This document shows positions 37,701-49,907 of a stretch of DNA of 64,000 nucleotides, piece by piece (the first letter of the stretch is position 1; the number at the start of each line of letters is the position of its first letter). A model generated the notes under the pieces. The model was given only the letters and a program-made list of their open reading frames with translations. It had not been told where the DNA came from and did no database searches. The DNA is from Numida meleagris (taxonomy: Eukaryota > Chordata > Aves > Galliformes > Numididae), in contig NC_034415.1 of assembly GCF_002078875.1 (NCBI RefSeq), positions 24,405,381 through 24,469,380 of the forward strand, read 5' to 3'. Made by a program: the position numbers and the translations under genes.

Positions 37701-40700
37701 GGACACTGCTTTAGCCATGTTTCCTGCAAAAATGCTATGCACGCTTTAGAGAAAGAAAAGTGTATGATCCACTACTGGCACTTTACTTTGTTTCCAATGC
37801 AGAATGTGTAGCATTCTACCACAGAACCAAGTCTGACTACTGTTACAGAATTCTCCAGTGTCCCTCAAACTTTTTACTTAGTTCAACATAGAGGATAATA
37901 CTTGTACTGTATTTACCTTTCTGGAAACTAGCTGAATTGCATCCTCTTCAAATGCCTTCATGCTGTTCAGTCTAGATGAAATAATTTGCTGTAGCTGTTT
38001 GTAGGTGTAGGGCTGAAAGGACATTCTGGTGAGACCCTACAGTAAGTAATAAAATACAGTGAGAACTGCTTGCAGTACAAACTATTCAAGCATAGCCTGC
38101 ATAGTTAGTAGTTTTAATTTCTCCGGTTGGAGCAATCTTTTTCACATTCTTCCCCTCCAAACTTTGATAAGTTTTAACCATTTTTCCTGCTTTGTATTTG
38201 TAAAATAAGTGTGCACATCCGTAAATGAAACGGACTGAATGTGGATCACTACCCCAGAAAGGCTGAATTAGGGGTGCATACTATTAGAATCCAAGTTCTC
38301 TTACAAAACTTGTAAATAAACTACAGACATCCAATAAAAGAATCTTTTGATTACAGCTGTTTACACTTATTTTTAAGTACAGAGACAGCAGAACCTACCA
38401 AAAATATCCATCTCTTCTTTGGCATTTCTGTATGCACACATACAGTCATACTGTTGACTTGACATTAGGCCTGCAAGTCATCAGCCAGCAAAGAATTACA
38501 AATCCAATTCTGGCTCGAGCTAACAACAACTGATTTCAGATGAGAAGACCAATCTATGACTTATATATGACGCACTGCCTTTCATATTCTAAGGAGGTAA
38601 AGCCTTACATCCCCTATGAAGAATTCCTCTCCCATGACTACATGGATTCTCAGATCTTCAAATCTGCAGGTTTAGTGGGTGGGAGAAAGAAATTCGCAGT
38701 TACTGTACAACTATTTTTAAGTCACAGAAGGATGAAGGCAGAGCACTGTTTTTTGCAAATCACTTCTTATAGAAGCATTGAAACAATGACCTAGGACAAT
38801 GTATTAAACACACGTATAGAGTACATCCCATTTCCTGACCAAAGGTATTCAATAAATAATATCTACCATCTGATTATGGCAAACAGAGACAAGTAATTAG
38901 GTGCCAGGAATGAAAGGGGAAATAGCAAGGGAAAACAGAAAAAAATTTCTCTGAACTCTGGAGTAAGCAGCTTCATCATGATGAAGTGAATTAAATTATA
39001 CAAAACTTAATACATTTAAAAAGACATCTGCATTCTTTTTCTTAATTCATTCTGATAAGAACAGAGTGTTCTTATGTAGTAAGAGATCTGATTAGTGAGC
39101 TGGCTCCTATACTTATTTCGCTAAGATTTATATGATCATCTGCCCTCTGGAGAGAAGAGGGAATTATAATTCCTTATAATTATTTAACTTCTGATGTAAC
39201 CCACCCTACCTTTCCCCCCCAGACTACTTTTGACTGCATGCAGTTCTTAATCTGTTCTTTTTTTTTTTTTGGCATAGCAACCTAACTGTTATAGGACATA
39301 CCAGCCTGCTAGATACTCTGTTCATCATTATTCTCTCTGGCAAGTCCATGGTGTTAGCAATGGCCAAGATGATTAACTTAGAGTGCTTTTGAGTTGGCCA
39401 GTCAAATAAGTTGTACATCACGTCCTGCTTTCGAGTCCACAGAAGATCAAGCTGAAGAAAAAAAAAACATAAGAATCTGACTGAAAAAGAACGTGTTTAC
39501 AATGCAGGTTACAGTGAGGTTTGAGAGAGTTAGTTCTGCCACAAAACACTTCTTACATGATACTGAACAAGGTGTCTCTGTTGTGCTTCCTTCACTAATC
39601 TATTAACGGTATTGCATTTTTTGGAATTAGAGATCTAATTTCTCTTTGAGAAGTATTCAACGCAAAATTAAGCTGCAATTTTTAAACATTAATGTGATAT
39701 TAATATTACATCCAACAAGGTTAAACCACCCATCCATGTGAGGACCTGAATCAGCTTATAGCAAAAAAAAAAGTCACATTTGTTTATTACTTACCACTGC
39801 ATATTCAGACTTTCAAAACTTGATATTTCATTGTGAATTTTCTCTCCAGAGAGAGCAGCAGCTTCCAGATAAAATACATACTCTAAACAGTTGAATTTCA
39901 TGCTATTTAGGACTTGACATAATCACTCATTACATCATAAAAAATAAACCAACATGAAAACAAAGCAGAGAATTTTGGTAACAGGAGACTCATCTATTTA
40001 CATTCAGTTTCCAAATAACACTAAGAGGAACTATTTGAATGTCCTCTCTCCAAAGTCTACTCCTTTAGATCATATATGATATACTGTAAGTACATACACT
40101 GTGTTTTTCCCTTCTCTAAAAACTTTTTAGGATATTTTAGGAAAGATTTAGGACAGAGAATGAAGGATTCCTGGTCTCACCTCATCCACTACCAGCACTG
40201 TGGTCTTCCTCTTTGGTCCAGGTGTGCAGAACAGTTTTGCCAACAGTGCTGCAGCATGAGTTGCTGTCACCTTCTGACCTGTTAGTAACTGGACAAGAAT
40301 TAAATTATACTGCAGATTAGTCACACCAAAACTCTGGAAATAGGGAGTTTAACCCTTTGTCAGTTTTAACTTTTGGAAGTATTGATTGGTAGTTGTCTTG
40401 AATCCTGTAAAACATTGAGAATCTGAGTTTCCTCTTCTTTTAAAGCAGAGCCACTGAGGAAGCTTTTCTCACCTCTAGTATCTGCACATAAGCTTGGTGA
40501 GGATCAGTAAGCTTCATGCCATTGATCTCTATGAACTGGAATGATGGTAGGTCATCATCTTCTGTAGCTTGCTGAAGGCAGCGAATCACTTCATGAACAG
40601 TTGCAGTTTTACCTGTTCCAGGCACTCCAGAAATATACATGCACCTACAGAAGTAAAACACCTTTTTAGCAGTCTGAGCAAAAGGATAACCCTCTTAGTA

Positions 40701-43700
40701 TCAAGAAGTTGGAGTTCCTAGGCTCTGACACCAGCCTTGAATACTGTTCCCCTCTCTGTCACTTCAGCTAATTCCCTACATTCATTACTTTATTGCAAAC
40801 TAGGACATGTCACACATTAGAGTACCATCGTTTTTTTTTTTTTAATTATTAAAGTAACTAACAATCTAAAATACCTTAGAAATTCTAGTTTTGCCGTGTT
40901 AAAGTTTTCCCAGACCTCTAAAACTGACTAGGTATTTCTGTCTTAAATTTGAATTTGTACAATAAAGGAATTCACAGTATTTATGTGTACAACACCTCTT
41001 AAGATAAAAAAACCCATGCAGGAAAATTCAACTAGGATCTTGACTTCAGTCAAACGAGGATAACCTTTTAAATAAAAGCAATCTTGATTGGCTGTCATTG
41101 CACCATAGGTATATGTGACCTCAGTTACACAGCCTCACCGACAAACTCACCCTCCTGTACCATCAATCAGTTTGCTTTCCACAAAGTTATAGATATCCTG
41201 GAATTCTTCCTCACGACAGGGCAGAGACTTTGGGACAGCAGAAACATGCAGCCTTTTAATCAAAACAAACAAGAAAACAAACAAACTGGAGGTCAGAGTT
41301 GCATGCTCACAGTTCTACCTGAAGGGCCTCGTGGGGAAAAACAAATAGTAAGTCCCTCCCACCTCTCCTCTTCACAGCTGTGTGTAGTTTTCCAATTCTG
41401 TCTTACATACTTTAGGTACGAACACCAGTGTCAAGTATCCAAATGAAATATTCTAATCTCTACAGTTTTTAAGCTTTTGAGTTTTAAGAAGGCTGAACAA
41501 TCATCTTCGTAAGTGAACAGTATTAAACATGCAATAAACATCTAGCTGTTGTAATTCATATATGAAAAATAAGTTGAGGTATAGTAGGGGTGATATAGAA
41601 GAGGTGATAGCTTGTAGGAAGGTACTCATTGTACCATTATCATCTACAAGAGAGGATCTTCACTTTTTTTTAATTGAATGTTGCACAGAATACAGACAGA
41701 TACTTAACTGCAGAATTTAACACTGAGAACTAGTTACAATAACTTGCAATTGTAAAAGTAGTACTGTAGCCACCTGTAACTACAGTATTTATTGTCAATT
41801 CATTAATGCTCCCCTGGAATCAAAACATTACCCATTTTTACCAAATTTATTCAGTCTGGTAAAGGTGACATTACCCTATTTCAGCATAGCCTACAGCAGC
41901 TCTTGCACACCTGAAGCAAAGATATCATCTCCTGCTTTCAGCAAACGTTACCTTAATCTGGCTTCTTCTAGTATACTGGTTGGTTTCTGTGCTGCATGGC
42001 TGCGCCTGGGAATTTCAGGAGTTGCATTCCGGGGTGTCCTGGGTGTTCCTAGCAAAGGCTGAGTAGAAAAAAAAATTAGGACCACAAACAGATTTGCTAC
42101 ATACAGGAATTTCTACCAGAAACTGATAATTCATACAAGCCTCCAAAACTTTAATTACGCTTAACTTCCTGGAGATGTCAAAGTAGAAGATGAAAGGAGG
42201 AGCAGTCCTTAAGAAAGGAACTACCAAATTAAGTCTCATGGTCTTTTCTTCCTTGAGGAGAAAGAAACCAGCAGGGAAAATAGTGACACAGACAACTCCA
42301 CTTTTTAACTTGCTGAATAAAAATTTAAAGTTCTTTATATTTCTTCTGAAATCCTGTGTTACAGAGTGATCTGGTTCTTAAGAAACAGCGAACTAGAAAC
42401 TATTGATCTGTATTTCACTGTTCAAACAAAAAAGCCACACAGTATCTTACATACTCTTCCTTGTTGTACTTACAAGTTGCAGTTGTGCTAGGATTTCTGT
42501 TACACTTTTCATAAGCAGAGGCTAATTTTAATTAGCTCTTTCCAAGGATCCCCATCCCAAGCCCAGTGGCTGTGACACTATGAGAAACTGCTGGCCATAG
42601 TGTCTTTAGCGTGGCCATAAACACTGTAGAGCATTCCTTTTGTGTTGGTAGCTATCAGCACAGCAGAGTTGAACTTACAGCTTTCTGCAGTATATGAAGA
42701 TTGCACTGACTAAAGACTATTCAGAAACAGGAGAACTAAAGCATCTCAGCGTTCAGTGTACATTAGAAGTAAAAACGCTGGCCATAAACGGATGCTTAGA
42801 GAACAGTAAGAACATGGCAAGAACAGCCTTAACTATTTTCACTTCAGAGGATTTAGTGAACTTGCTGTATCCTCTTTCTTTAGTAACTCTCAATGGATCA
42901 TTCTTGGGTACTTAACCCAGTCTTTCGCTAAACCCACATAAAATGCTTGCCCAAGAGCTGCACAAGTCTAACTACTTGTTCAATAAGTGACTAATTACTT
43001 TCAGTTTAATCGCAATTCCTACTAGTTTTATTTGAGAGCCTGTAGATTTACTGGGAGAGAAAAACAGTTTCTGCTCAACTCCTCCACCACTCATGACTTC
43101 CCAGACCTACCCTATCTCCTCCCCCATTGTCTCATTTTAAGATTCACAATTCATGTACTGCTGTCAGTAGTTTCCCCATGTAAAAACAAATCCATCTATT
43201 TCTTCATCTCTCCTGCCTCTCTGAACCAGCATGCAGCTTTTTTTTTTCCTTGAGAATAGGGGTTGAGAAATGCACACACAGTTTTTATTCAGGTTTTTCA
43301 AACAGTTTCCTCAAATCACCTAAGAAAAAAAAAATAACCCCCAAGGGACTCTTCCTTTGCTCAGCTGCCCAATGATTCACACAAGACCAAGTTCGTGTTA
43401 CTAGTAGATGTCCTGAATCCACAGTTTAACAACTACTGACTCAAGATATGTGCTAATTCTTGCTTCCTCATCATTCTCTCCCCTGCCCTCCCTCAAAGTA
43501 AGACAAGGCATTATAGCTACATTAAAAACAACAACAACAGAAAAAGAGCACATTCAGCAGTCACTGGTCAGCTCCAGCCTAATCCAACATTTTCTCTGCT
43601 TAGGTTGGAGAGTTTTATGATTAACACTATTGTAACATTGAGGATAAGCAATTATTGTATTTTCATAACTTAGTCATACTGAAGACCATACAAATGTTTC

Positions 43701-46700
43701 ATTTCAAGCTAATACTTCAGATACTTAACTCTGGCATACAGGCATTAAGAATTAAAAAAGGCTTAGAAACAATAAAAGCAACTTTTAAGGATGTCAGCAG
43801 CTATAAGGAACCTTACCGTTTTCCTCGGGGTCTCAGCAGGAGTGTGAACTGAAGGCTTCCTTGAAGATTTTGGGGTGCTGAACATTCTGCTTGGCTTACT
43901 TTTCTTTACCGGTGTACAGCTCACATCACTATCTTCTTCGTCACTACTTGAAGAGTAAGAACCATCTGAGCTAGACAGAAAATCCTCTTCCTGGTTTGAT
44001 TCCAGCATATTTAATAAGCTACAAGAAAGAAACGACAAGTTTTTCTTTAAAAAAAAAAACAAAAACAAAACTACATACAACTCTGCTCACTACAGAGTGT
44101 CATCTGATACTTTTTCAATTCTTTCTGTAGGTGCCTATAATCAGCAAGTCAACTTATTCTCCACCTGAGCCGTTAATTTTCCATAGCTATTTTACAGACT
44201 GGATTAAAGGAAGTCAGCTGAATGTTTCTTAGTACAAGACAGTTTTCACTCACTCCGCAATCATTTGCGCCTTACTGTTAAGCTATACAAACTCTTGAGG
44301 CTTCAAGCTGTCGAAAGCAATCTGAACAAGATACCATGAAAGCAATACCTGATTTGTTCTGCAATGCGAGTGCTTGTCTCCTGCGTACATGTTCTACGAG
44401 AACGGGGGGTCACCGTGGGGCTCTGAGTACCCAGCTCCTTACGGCCAGTTAAGCTGTAAAGAACACAAAGCTACTTTTATCTGAATCACACTTATAAAGA
44501 TAGAGAGAAGGCCATTTAAACTTCAGGCTCAACTGCTAAGCCTGTAAACCCAATGCAAATTCAAAATACAAATACAAAAGTAATTATAAAAATACTGTTA
44601 CTTACCCTTTAGTGTCATCTTCCACATTAAGATTCCTGACTTTCTCATTAGAGTCTTCAACTCTCCTATAAGGGGATAATCTTACTGTATCACTAAACGT
44701 CTCCTGGTGCTCTGCAGTACCAAACACTGACTTTAGCTTATCGTTGGCACAAGTTATTTTTGGTGGTGAGCCTAGAACTTCAGTGAATTTCACTTTCCTT
44801 TTAATAGCTGATGGTTTTAACAGTAGAGAATCATAGTCATCATCTAAAAGTTCCAAAATATCCTGTTCCAGGAGCTTGCTTCTAGGAGATCTTGTGGGAC
44901 CTAGGAATTAAGAGCAAAACAAACTTTTGTCAGGTTTTAACACGGATGGTTTGAGTTAGAAGTTTCAGAAGACATGGTATGACTCAGTAGCTGTAATTTA
45001 AAATGTGAAAAGCTTTGCAGACAGAAAATGGAATCACTGGAAAGCATGCATTCCCTCTATGAAGACGACAACATAGAAAACGGGAAAAAAAAAATCAGGC
45101 TCTCCTATCACTTCCAACTTTACTCAGCTTTCAGTTTGAATATATGGTCCAAATGTGTTCATTCAGTCAGTCCAATGTAAGCCTTCTAATATACCATTAG
45201 CCAGAAAATTAAGGAAAAATAAGGCAGACGTTTTGAGGTCAAGATGAAGAGACACAATACTACATTAAAAACTACCAAATGGACAGAATACACATACTGA
45301 CATATACATACTGTTTAACTCTAACTTCTTTCTTGCAGTTGGATTTTTGATGCCATTTGCTATTCTTTGTGAATGTCTCTCCTTAGAAAGGGAAGACTTG
45401 GAAGCAGAGTGTTTTGATTCTATTTCCATCTCAACATTTTTTGGTTTTGTGCCACTCTGAGCAACCTTCTTGGTCTCTTTTTTCACAGAGGAAATGACAG
45501 CCGAAGGAACAAAAGAGTTGAAAGAGTTTGGGATGCCATCTCCTTTCTTGTTAGCTTCATTCAGCTTAGAGAATGTGGCAGGCGACAAAGCCTTAAAACA
45601 TTTCCCATCCCAAGACTGTTTTACATAGAAAATTTTTTCCTTATTTAATCTAGAAGGTAGTTCATCCCTCAGACGTAGTGGTATTACCTGAAAAAGGAGA
45701 AAATACCAACACATGTATACCTTAGTATTTGCAGTTAATTTAGCATTCAACTGTTTTCTATTCACATATCTTATAGTTGGAATTCATGGAACTTCATTAT
45801 AGATGGCAACATCTTCTGCCTACAAAATGGCTAGCATAACATTACTCTGCTGCAGGCCCTTGTTGAACCATGACAGGCCTCCCATCACATTACTTCCTTC
45901 CATGCAATCCTCTAAATGGGCTGGCTGCCAATAACCAAAGTCATTTTAGGATGGAGGAAAGGAGTTTTAAGTTTTCAGCCATCCCATAAAACTGCATTAG
46001 CAATCAAATACACATAGCATGTTCAGTTCAGGAGGAAGTAAAGGAGCTGCACTGTTCTGTTAGGTTTTTCAAATTGTTTCAGTTTCTTTCTTCCTTCTAC
46101 GTGTACATGGGCTGCAGTACATACCAGCACGCTTTCAATAATAGTCTCCACAGCTATGTCAGTGTCGTAGCCAGAAACTTGATCAAAAAACACTTCTTGG
46201 GGATAAACTCTTCTTTTAAGCAGTTTCTGCTTATTCTTAGGTATCTCTGTAATATGAGAGAACCACTGTACAACTGCGTGTTTCTGCTGAGCGCCTACAA
46301 ATGAAAAGAAAATGAACGCTAAGAATCCTCTCATACCACAAATAGTTATTACCAGACCTTGGTGACTTCAGCTGAAATACTGCACAAGACACTTGCATAT
46401 ATGTACTGAAAGGCAGTGTTCTTCCTTAATTTTTAATTTAGAAAAAAATACAGAAATTTAGAAAAAGAGGATGAAAAATATTAAGATTCTTTTTCCAGAT
46501 GAATGAGGGAGATAAATTAGCTCAAGATTAAACAGAGTTAAGACCAAAACTAGAAGCTGACAAATGATGCAGAAGTTACAGCTCTCAAAGCTTTAGCAAG
46601 TAAGTATACAGACAGTTCTGTACCAATTGCTAGGTAATTACTTTAGAAGAGTGATGTTTAAATACGCCAAAGTTCATCACTCCGTTTCATCACTACCCGC

Positions 46701-49183
46701 AGCTCGAGTAACTAGAACTAAGGTCTCCACAGCTGAAGCACTGACCCAATAGTGCCACTGGTTCCTCGATGGGATTGTACACTTCTGGTGAATCCACAGC
46801 AATACCACAGCCACATTGTTCAGTGCTCACTAGACAGACCTGGCACAGTCAAGGGGATCTTTGGGCACTACAGCACTTGCTGACAGTGACTTGGATTAAG
46901 TAACAGAAAGATTAAACGTGCTGGTGCTTCTTTAGCTACACCTATCCTGTGGAATTTCATTGAGAATTTAAATTTAAGAGCATCTTTCAAAAAATAACTA
47001 CTACTCAAGTAGCCTGTACAATTAAGTTAAACTGAAACCTGATCAAAAGAGAGCTGTTTCTAAAGATCCTTTTAATATGCCACATAACAAGTACTTAAGT
47101 ACTTTATTCTGGGAGTCAGTCATCTACGTATGCAAGTAAATTAACATTTACATAGCTACATACATTTGTAAAGAGAACGCCAGCCTTATTTCTTAGAACT
47201 CATGCAAGCAGGCACTTAGTTCAGGAGTTCTGGAAAACTTCCATATCCATTCCCTTCTCACAGACTGGGAAGTTCAAAAGAAAAATGCATGGAAATGAGC
47301 TATCAAGGATATAAATTCTACATGGACATAGGTGAGAAAGTAGCTGATATGAGATCATAAATCCCACTTTCTAAGCAAAATTAAGATGTCTGAATGGAGA
47401 GCATCACAGCTTAAGGTAATATCTACACCAAGTCTCAGATCACAGAATTCATTTAGATCAGTTAATCTAGCAGTTCACTGTCACCAATGAAGAGGTTCCT
47501 CACTGGCATGCACATGATCTAGCTGAACTCCACTGAGGGCAGTGACATAAAAGGGGAACTGAGAAATTTCAGAGCGTTACTGGTAATTTCAGAGTTACTT
47601 TAGAGATAAACCAGAAATGTTTGCTCGCTGCCTATTGACCCAGAGAATCCTGCTGTAACATACCAGAGAAGAAAGGCTGAAAAAACACCACGAGCAGGTT
47701 CACTGTGGACAGAGTTAAAGGACATTTGGAACATATTACAATTTTTATGCTCCTGTTTATATTTTAAGGTGTTTTGTCTTCAAATGAAAACAAAACCAAA
47801 CATCTTTAACAACTTTGCCAAAGATATGGGAAAGCTTTTCAAGAAAGATTCACAAGTTTCAGACCAGCATAAAAAGAATATTCACTTATGTTACAATAAA
47901 TGCGCATTACAAATATGCATCACTCCACGTATTTTTGTTTTGAATGAGAAAACCCACAAAATATTATCACTGCAGCCCAAAACAAACAACAGCTGTTGAA
48001 AGAAATTAGACTTAGCTAATGAATAGTTTCTCATTCAGATTCTACCATAGTCTTTGTGCCACTTGCCTACCATGACTTATCTTTTCATATCTACCTTTAC
48101 CTACAAATAAGTAGTTCTACAAGGAACAGAAGTGATGAGCCAATTTATTCATCCCTGTACCTTACACTGAAATCCTTGGTGTCTAATAACATACAAGTCT
48201 CAGGGCTCCAGTACCCTTGTTCCAGTGGGATTCTCCAATATCTAAATAAAGCAAGAGCTCACACTATCTTCCTCAAGGACTATTTCTTTTAGAAGTAAAC
48301 AACTAAGCAAAAGATCGTGCCTTTTAAAGCCTTTCAAATGCATTTAGCTATCCAATTTAGATGAAATCAGCAACAAACATTTAGGGAGAACTTGCATACA
48401 GATGCAGTGATTACCAAAGCCTAGTTTCCTTAACAACTTAGGGCAGTAATACAGTGTTAACACTAACCACATTCCCATGATATCTTTATCTTGTTTTAAA
48501 GATAAATAATTTTAAGAACTTATAAATTAAAAATATCTTAAGATTCCTCGCATAGGAGATGTGTTTTTATTTCTTACCATCTTCATATAAATCCAGGAGT
48601 TGTGCCACAAAAGGTTGATCTGCGTTCTCCCCTTCTATTAGAACAAACTCTCCAAGTTGTATACATCTTTCAGTTCTGCTTCTCTCTGATTTGATAAGGA
48701 TTCCTCTAGAAAATGATGCAGACACAGGTCAGCATCCTTTACAAGTCACGCGTTGTTAAAGCTGACCTCCTGCCCACCATAAAGCCACTTATGTCCCCTT
48801 ACAAAGCCTAAAAAAAACCGAGCTTCCTGATTAAACACCTTCATTCAGATTTTGAGAAGTCAATTAACACATTCACAAATCTAATTAAATACTTTTGCTC
48901 AAACATACAATCTATATTTAAAGAGGTTTTTAACAACTCTTTTTGTGGTACACATCTGAGGTTATGACACATACGAGACAACTACTGCTACTTTAATATT
49001 TTCACTACCAAATTAACCTAAATGATGTCCAAAAGGTAAAGCAAGTGTCACTGTTGATGTCCCCCCAAGAAAAACAGAAATAAATGTTATTTACTTGTAC
49101 TGCAGAGTCCTCAGCTTTCTGTCTGAGCTCATGGGTTTTCCATACCAGGAGTAAATGATTTTGCTCTGCTGACGGGTGTTCAT
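34598..49183 (-). CDS. ORC1: ORC1, origin recognition complex subunit 1, complete, 857 aa in 16 coding exons
   Basis: ORC1 is the largest ORC subunit. With ORC2-5 and CDC6 it uses ATP to load the MCM2-7 helicase at replication origins in G1. The 16 joined exons encode 857 residues (human 861). Order: BAH domain near 40-170, the H4K20me2 reader in mammals; a disordered Lys/Ser-rich linker at about 190-480 with several SP/TP sites and an acidic Ser tract; an AAA+ domain with Walker A GVPGTGKT at 531-538, Walker B VLVVDE ending at 618 and sensor-1 LAIANT at 647-652; the [13 protein letters not shown] block near 714-726; and a winged helix from about 770 ending YALKDD. The start ATG lies in exon 2, behind a non-coding first exon in the shared CpG island. 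CDC6 has a similar AAA+ core but lacks the BAH domain. Confidence 0.97.
35775..35862 (-). CDS. ORC1: ORC1 coding exon 16 (residues 764-793, winged helix)
   Basis: Encodes [20 protein letters not shown] and [10 protein letters not shown], the start of the winged-helix domain. Donor GTATGT. Confidence 0.94.
36719..36885 (-). CDS. ORC1: ORC1 coding exon 15 (residues 709-763)
   Basis: Encodes [20 protein letters not shown] and [17 protein letters not shown]. The GDARR block is the sensor-2 region of the AAA+ lid. Donor GTAAAA. Confidence 0.96.
37917..38036 (-). CDS. ORC1: ORC1 coding exon 14 (residues 669-708)
   Basis: Encodes [20 protein letters not shown] and then [13 protein letters not shown], the lid helices of the AAA+ fold. 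Phase 0 on both sides, 120 bases, donor GTAAAT. Confidence 0.96.
39302..39451 (-). CDS. ORC1: ORC1 coding exon 13 (residues 619-668, sensor 1)
   Basis: Encodes [20 protein letters not shown], then [20 protein letters not shown]. It continues Walker B and contains sensor-1 Asn in IANT. Phase 0 on both sides, 150 bases. Confidence 0.97.
40181..40288 (-). CDS. ORC1: ORC1 coding exon 12 (residues 583-618, Walker B)
   Basis: Starts [18 protein letters not shown] and ends TTVLVVDE, the Walker B strand, at the exon border. The acceptor GTCCAG rather than the internal AACAG was chosen because it keeps the LTGQK block. Confidence 0.95.
40473..40644 (-). CDS. ORC1: ORC1 coding exon 11 (residues 525-582, Walker A)
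   Basis: Encodes [20 protein letters not shown] with the intact Walker A GVPGTGKT, then [20 protein letters not shown]. Near identity with human. Donor GAG|GTGAGA. Confidence 0.97.
41151..41252 (-). CDS. ORC1: ORC1 coding exon 10 (residues 491-524)
   Basis: Encodes [20 protein letters not shown] and [14 protein letters not shown], the N-terminal lid of the AAA+ domain. The acceptor TTAAAAG is purine-rich for a 3' splice site but is the one that keeps frame. Confidence 0.93.
41952..42058 (-). CDS. ORC1: ORC1 coding exon 9 (residues 456-490)
   Basis: Encodes [20 protein letters not shown], with two overlapping TPR sites, then [11 protein letters not shown], which aligns with human ASVLEEARLRL and opens the AAA+ region. 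Confidence 0.93.
43817..44018 (-). CDS. ORC1: ORC1 coding exon 8 (residues 388-455, acidic Ser tract)
   Basis: Encodes a Ser/Asp/Glu tract ([17 protein letters not shown]) at about 403-419, then [15 protein letters not shown] and [10 protein letters not shown]. It corresponds to human SDSSSDEEEASTP. Donor ACG|GTAAGG. Confidence 0.92.
44349..44453 (-). CDS. ORC1: ORC1 coding exon 7 (residues 353-387, linker)
   Basis: Encodes [20 protein letters not shown] with a TPRSRR CDK-type site at about 368, then [10 protein letters not shown]. Phase 2 at both ends. Confidence 0.88.
44606..44900 (-). CDS. ORC1: ORC1 coding exon 6 (residues 255-352, linker)
   Basis: Begins [20 protein letters not shown], then [17 protein letters not shown], matching the human IKRKVAFSEI segment. 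RSPRSK around residue 259 is a good CDK site. The rest is poorly conserved. Confidence 0.9.
45312..45687 (-). CDS. ORC1: ORC1 coding exon 5 (residues 130-254)
   Basis: Starts [20 protein letters not shown], the end of the BAH region, and continues to [17 protein letters not shown] and KKLELN, as in the human linker. Donor GTATGT after one base of the next codon. Confidence 0.93.
46125..46294 (-). CDS. ORC1: ORC1 coding exon 4 (residues 73-129, BAH domain)
   Basis: Encodes [20 protein letters not shown] and [20 protein letters not shown]. The WF and EIP elements of the BAH fold are kept. The aromatic stretch after EVF differs from human. Donor GTATGT. Confidence 0.94.
48578..48705 (-). CDS. 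ORC1: ORC1 coding exon 3 (residues 30-72, BAH domain)
   Basis: Encodes [20 protein letters not shown] and AQLLDLYED, the first strands of the BAH fold. The residue before VAQ is Phe where the human protein has Tyr. Donor GTAAGA. Confidence 0.94.
49095..49183 (-). CDS. ORC1: ORC1 coding exon 2 (residues 1-29)
   Basis: The ATG at 49181-49183 is five bases inside the exon (acceptor CCTCAG). It encodes [17 protein letters not shown] and DRKLRTLQY, aligning with the human YSW...GRP...DRKL segment. Donor AA|GTAAAT. Confidence 0.92.
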
Positions 49184-49707
49184 GATTCCTGAGGAAAAGC
49201 TAAATCTCATAAACAAGCAATTTTTGCTTACAGCTTAAAAATAATTAACAAAAGGGGAAACACTCAGGATTTCCAGACCGCGGGAATGGCCGCGAGGTCC
49301 CGATTCCCCCAAGCAGCACAGGTAAGACACAGCGCCAGTTCCCAACCTCAGCCCCCGGCCGCTGCTCGTGTTAAACCTCCCCCGCCCCAGCCCGCTCTGC
49401 CCTCAGGGCCCCCGCCTTCCCGGGACAATGCCGGCGCACACCGAGGGCCGTTTGAGCGCTTCTCCTCGCTTGTTTTCGCCCATCTCCCACAGACACAGCG
49501 GGTGAAACAGTCGCGCACGCTTCGTCTCCCCTTCCTCTTCCTTTTTTGCCTTAGAGCCGCCGTCCCCATAGAGCTTTCCTGCTCCCAGACAACCCGCGTG
49601 GCCATGGCGCCGGACGGGGTCGAACCCACAGAGACCCCAACGCGCCCTCACGGAGCGAGCCAGTCAGCTTCCCGCCCGCTGCCCTCAAGGACGGCGGCCC
49701 CACTCAC

Positions 49708-49880
49708 CGCAACGCCTCAGCGATCCCCGCGCGCGACAGCACCAACGGCAGCGGCGCGAGCTCCTGCCACTCGCGCGGTAGAATTTCGCGCCAAAGCCCA
49801 CCCACAGTCCCGCCCTCTCCCCTCTGGGCGCACGCGCGGCGGAGAGGGCGGGAGAAGGTAGGCGAGCGATGCCGCCATAT
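49708..49880 (-). other. ORC1: ORC1 non-coding first exon (5' UTR), right edge uncertain
   Basis: On the minus strand a good donor GTTGCG|GTGAGT at 49707/49708 lies in the CpG island and would pair with the CCTCAG acceptor of the exon that carries the start codon. The transcription start is inferred near the YY1-like element at about 49871-49882; it could be closer to the gene. Confidence 0.6.
49784..49795. promoter_or_regulatory. ORC1: E2F site, overlapping consensus on both strands
   Basis: TTTCGCGCCAAA contains the E2F consensus on both strands (TTTCGCGC forward, TTTGGCGC reverse). Human ORC1 is a known E2F target induced at the G1/S transition, so the location near the ORC1 first exon fits. 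Function here is inferred. Confidence 0.75.
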
Positions 49881-49882
49881 TT
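49871..49882 (-). promoter_or_regulatory. ORC1: YY1-like site, with a TTTGAA element beside it
   Basis: On the minus strand this reads AAATATGGCGGC, close to the YY1 consensus AANATGGCGGC that often sits just downstream of transcription starts. TTTGAA at 49880-49885 fits the core of a cell-cycle homology region, though that short word is frequent by chance. Confidence 0.55.
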
Positions 49883-49897
49883 GAATCTGGAAAGGAC

Positions 49898-49907
49898 ACC
49901 GGAAGTG
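49898..49907 (+). promoter_or_regulatory. PRPF38A: ETS/GABP-type sites in the shared promoter
   Basis: ACCGGAAGTG at 49898-49907 matches the ETS (GABPA/ELK) consensus. A second, GCGGAAGTG, is at 49966-49974. Such sites are typical of CpG-island housekeeping promoters. Confidence 0.65.

Noticed and set aside
49286..49861. 191-codon plus-strand open frame in the CpG island
   Set aside because: Composition is Pro/Arg/Ala-rich as expected from GC-rich DNA lacking stops; it lies antisense to ORC1 exon 1 and has no domain.
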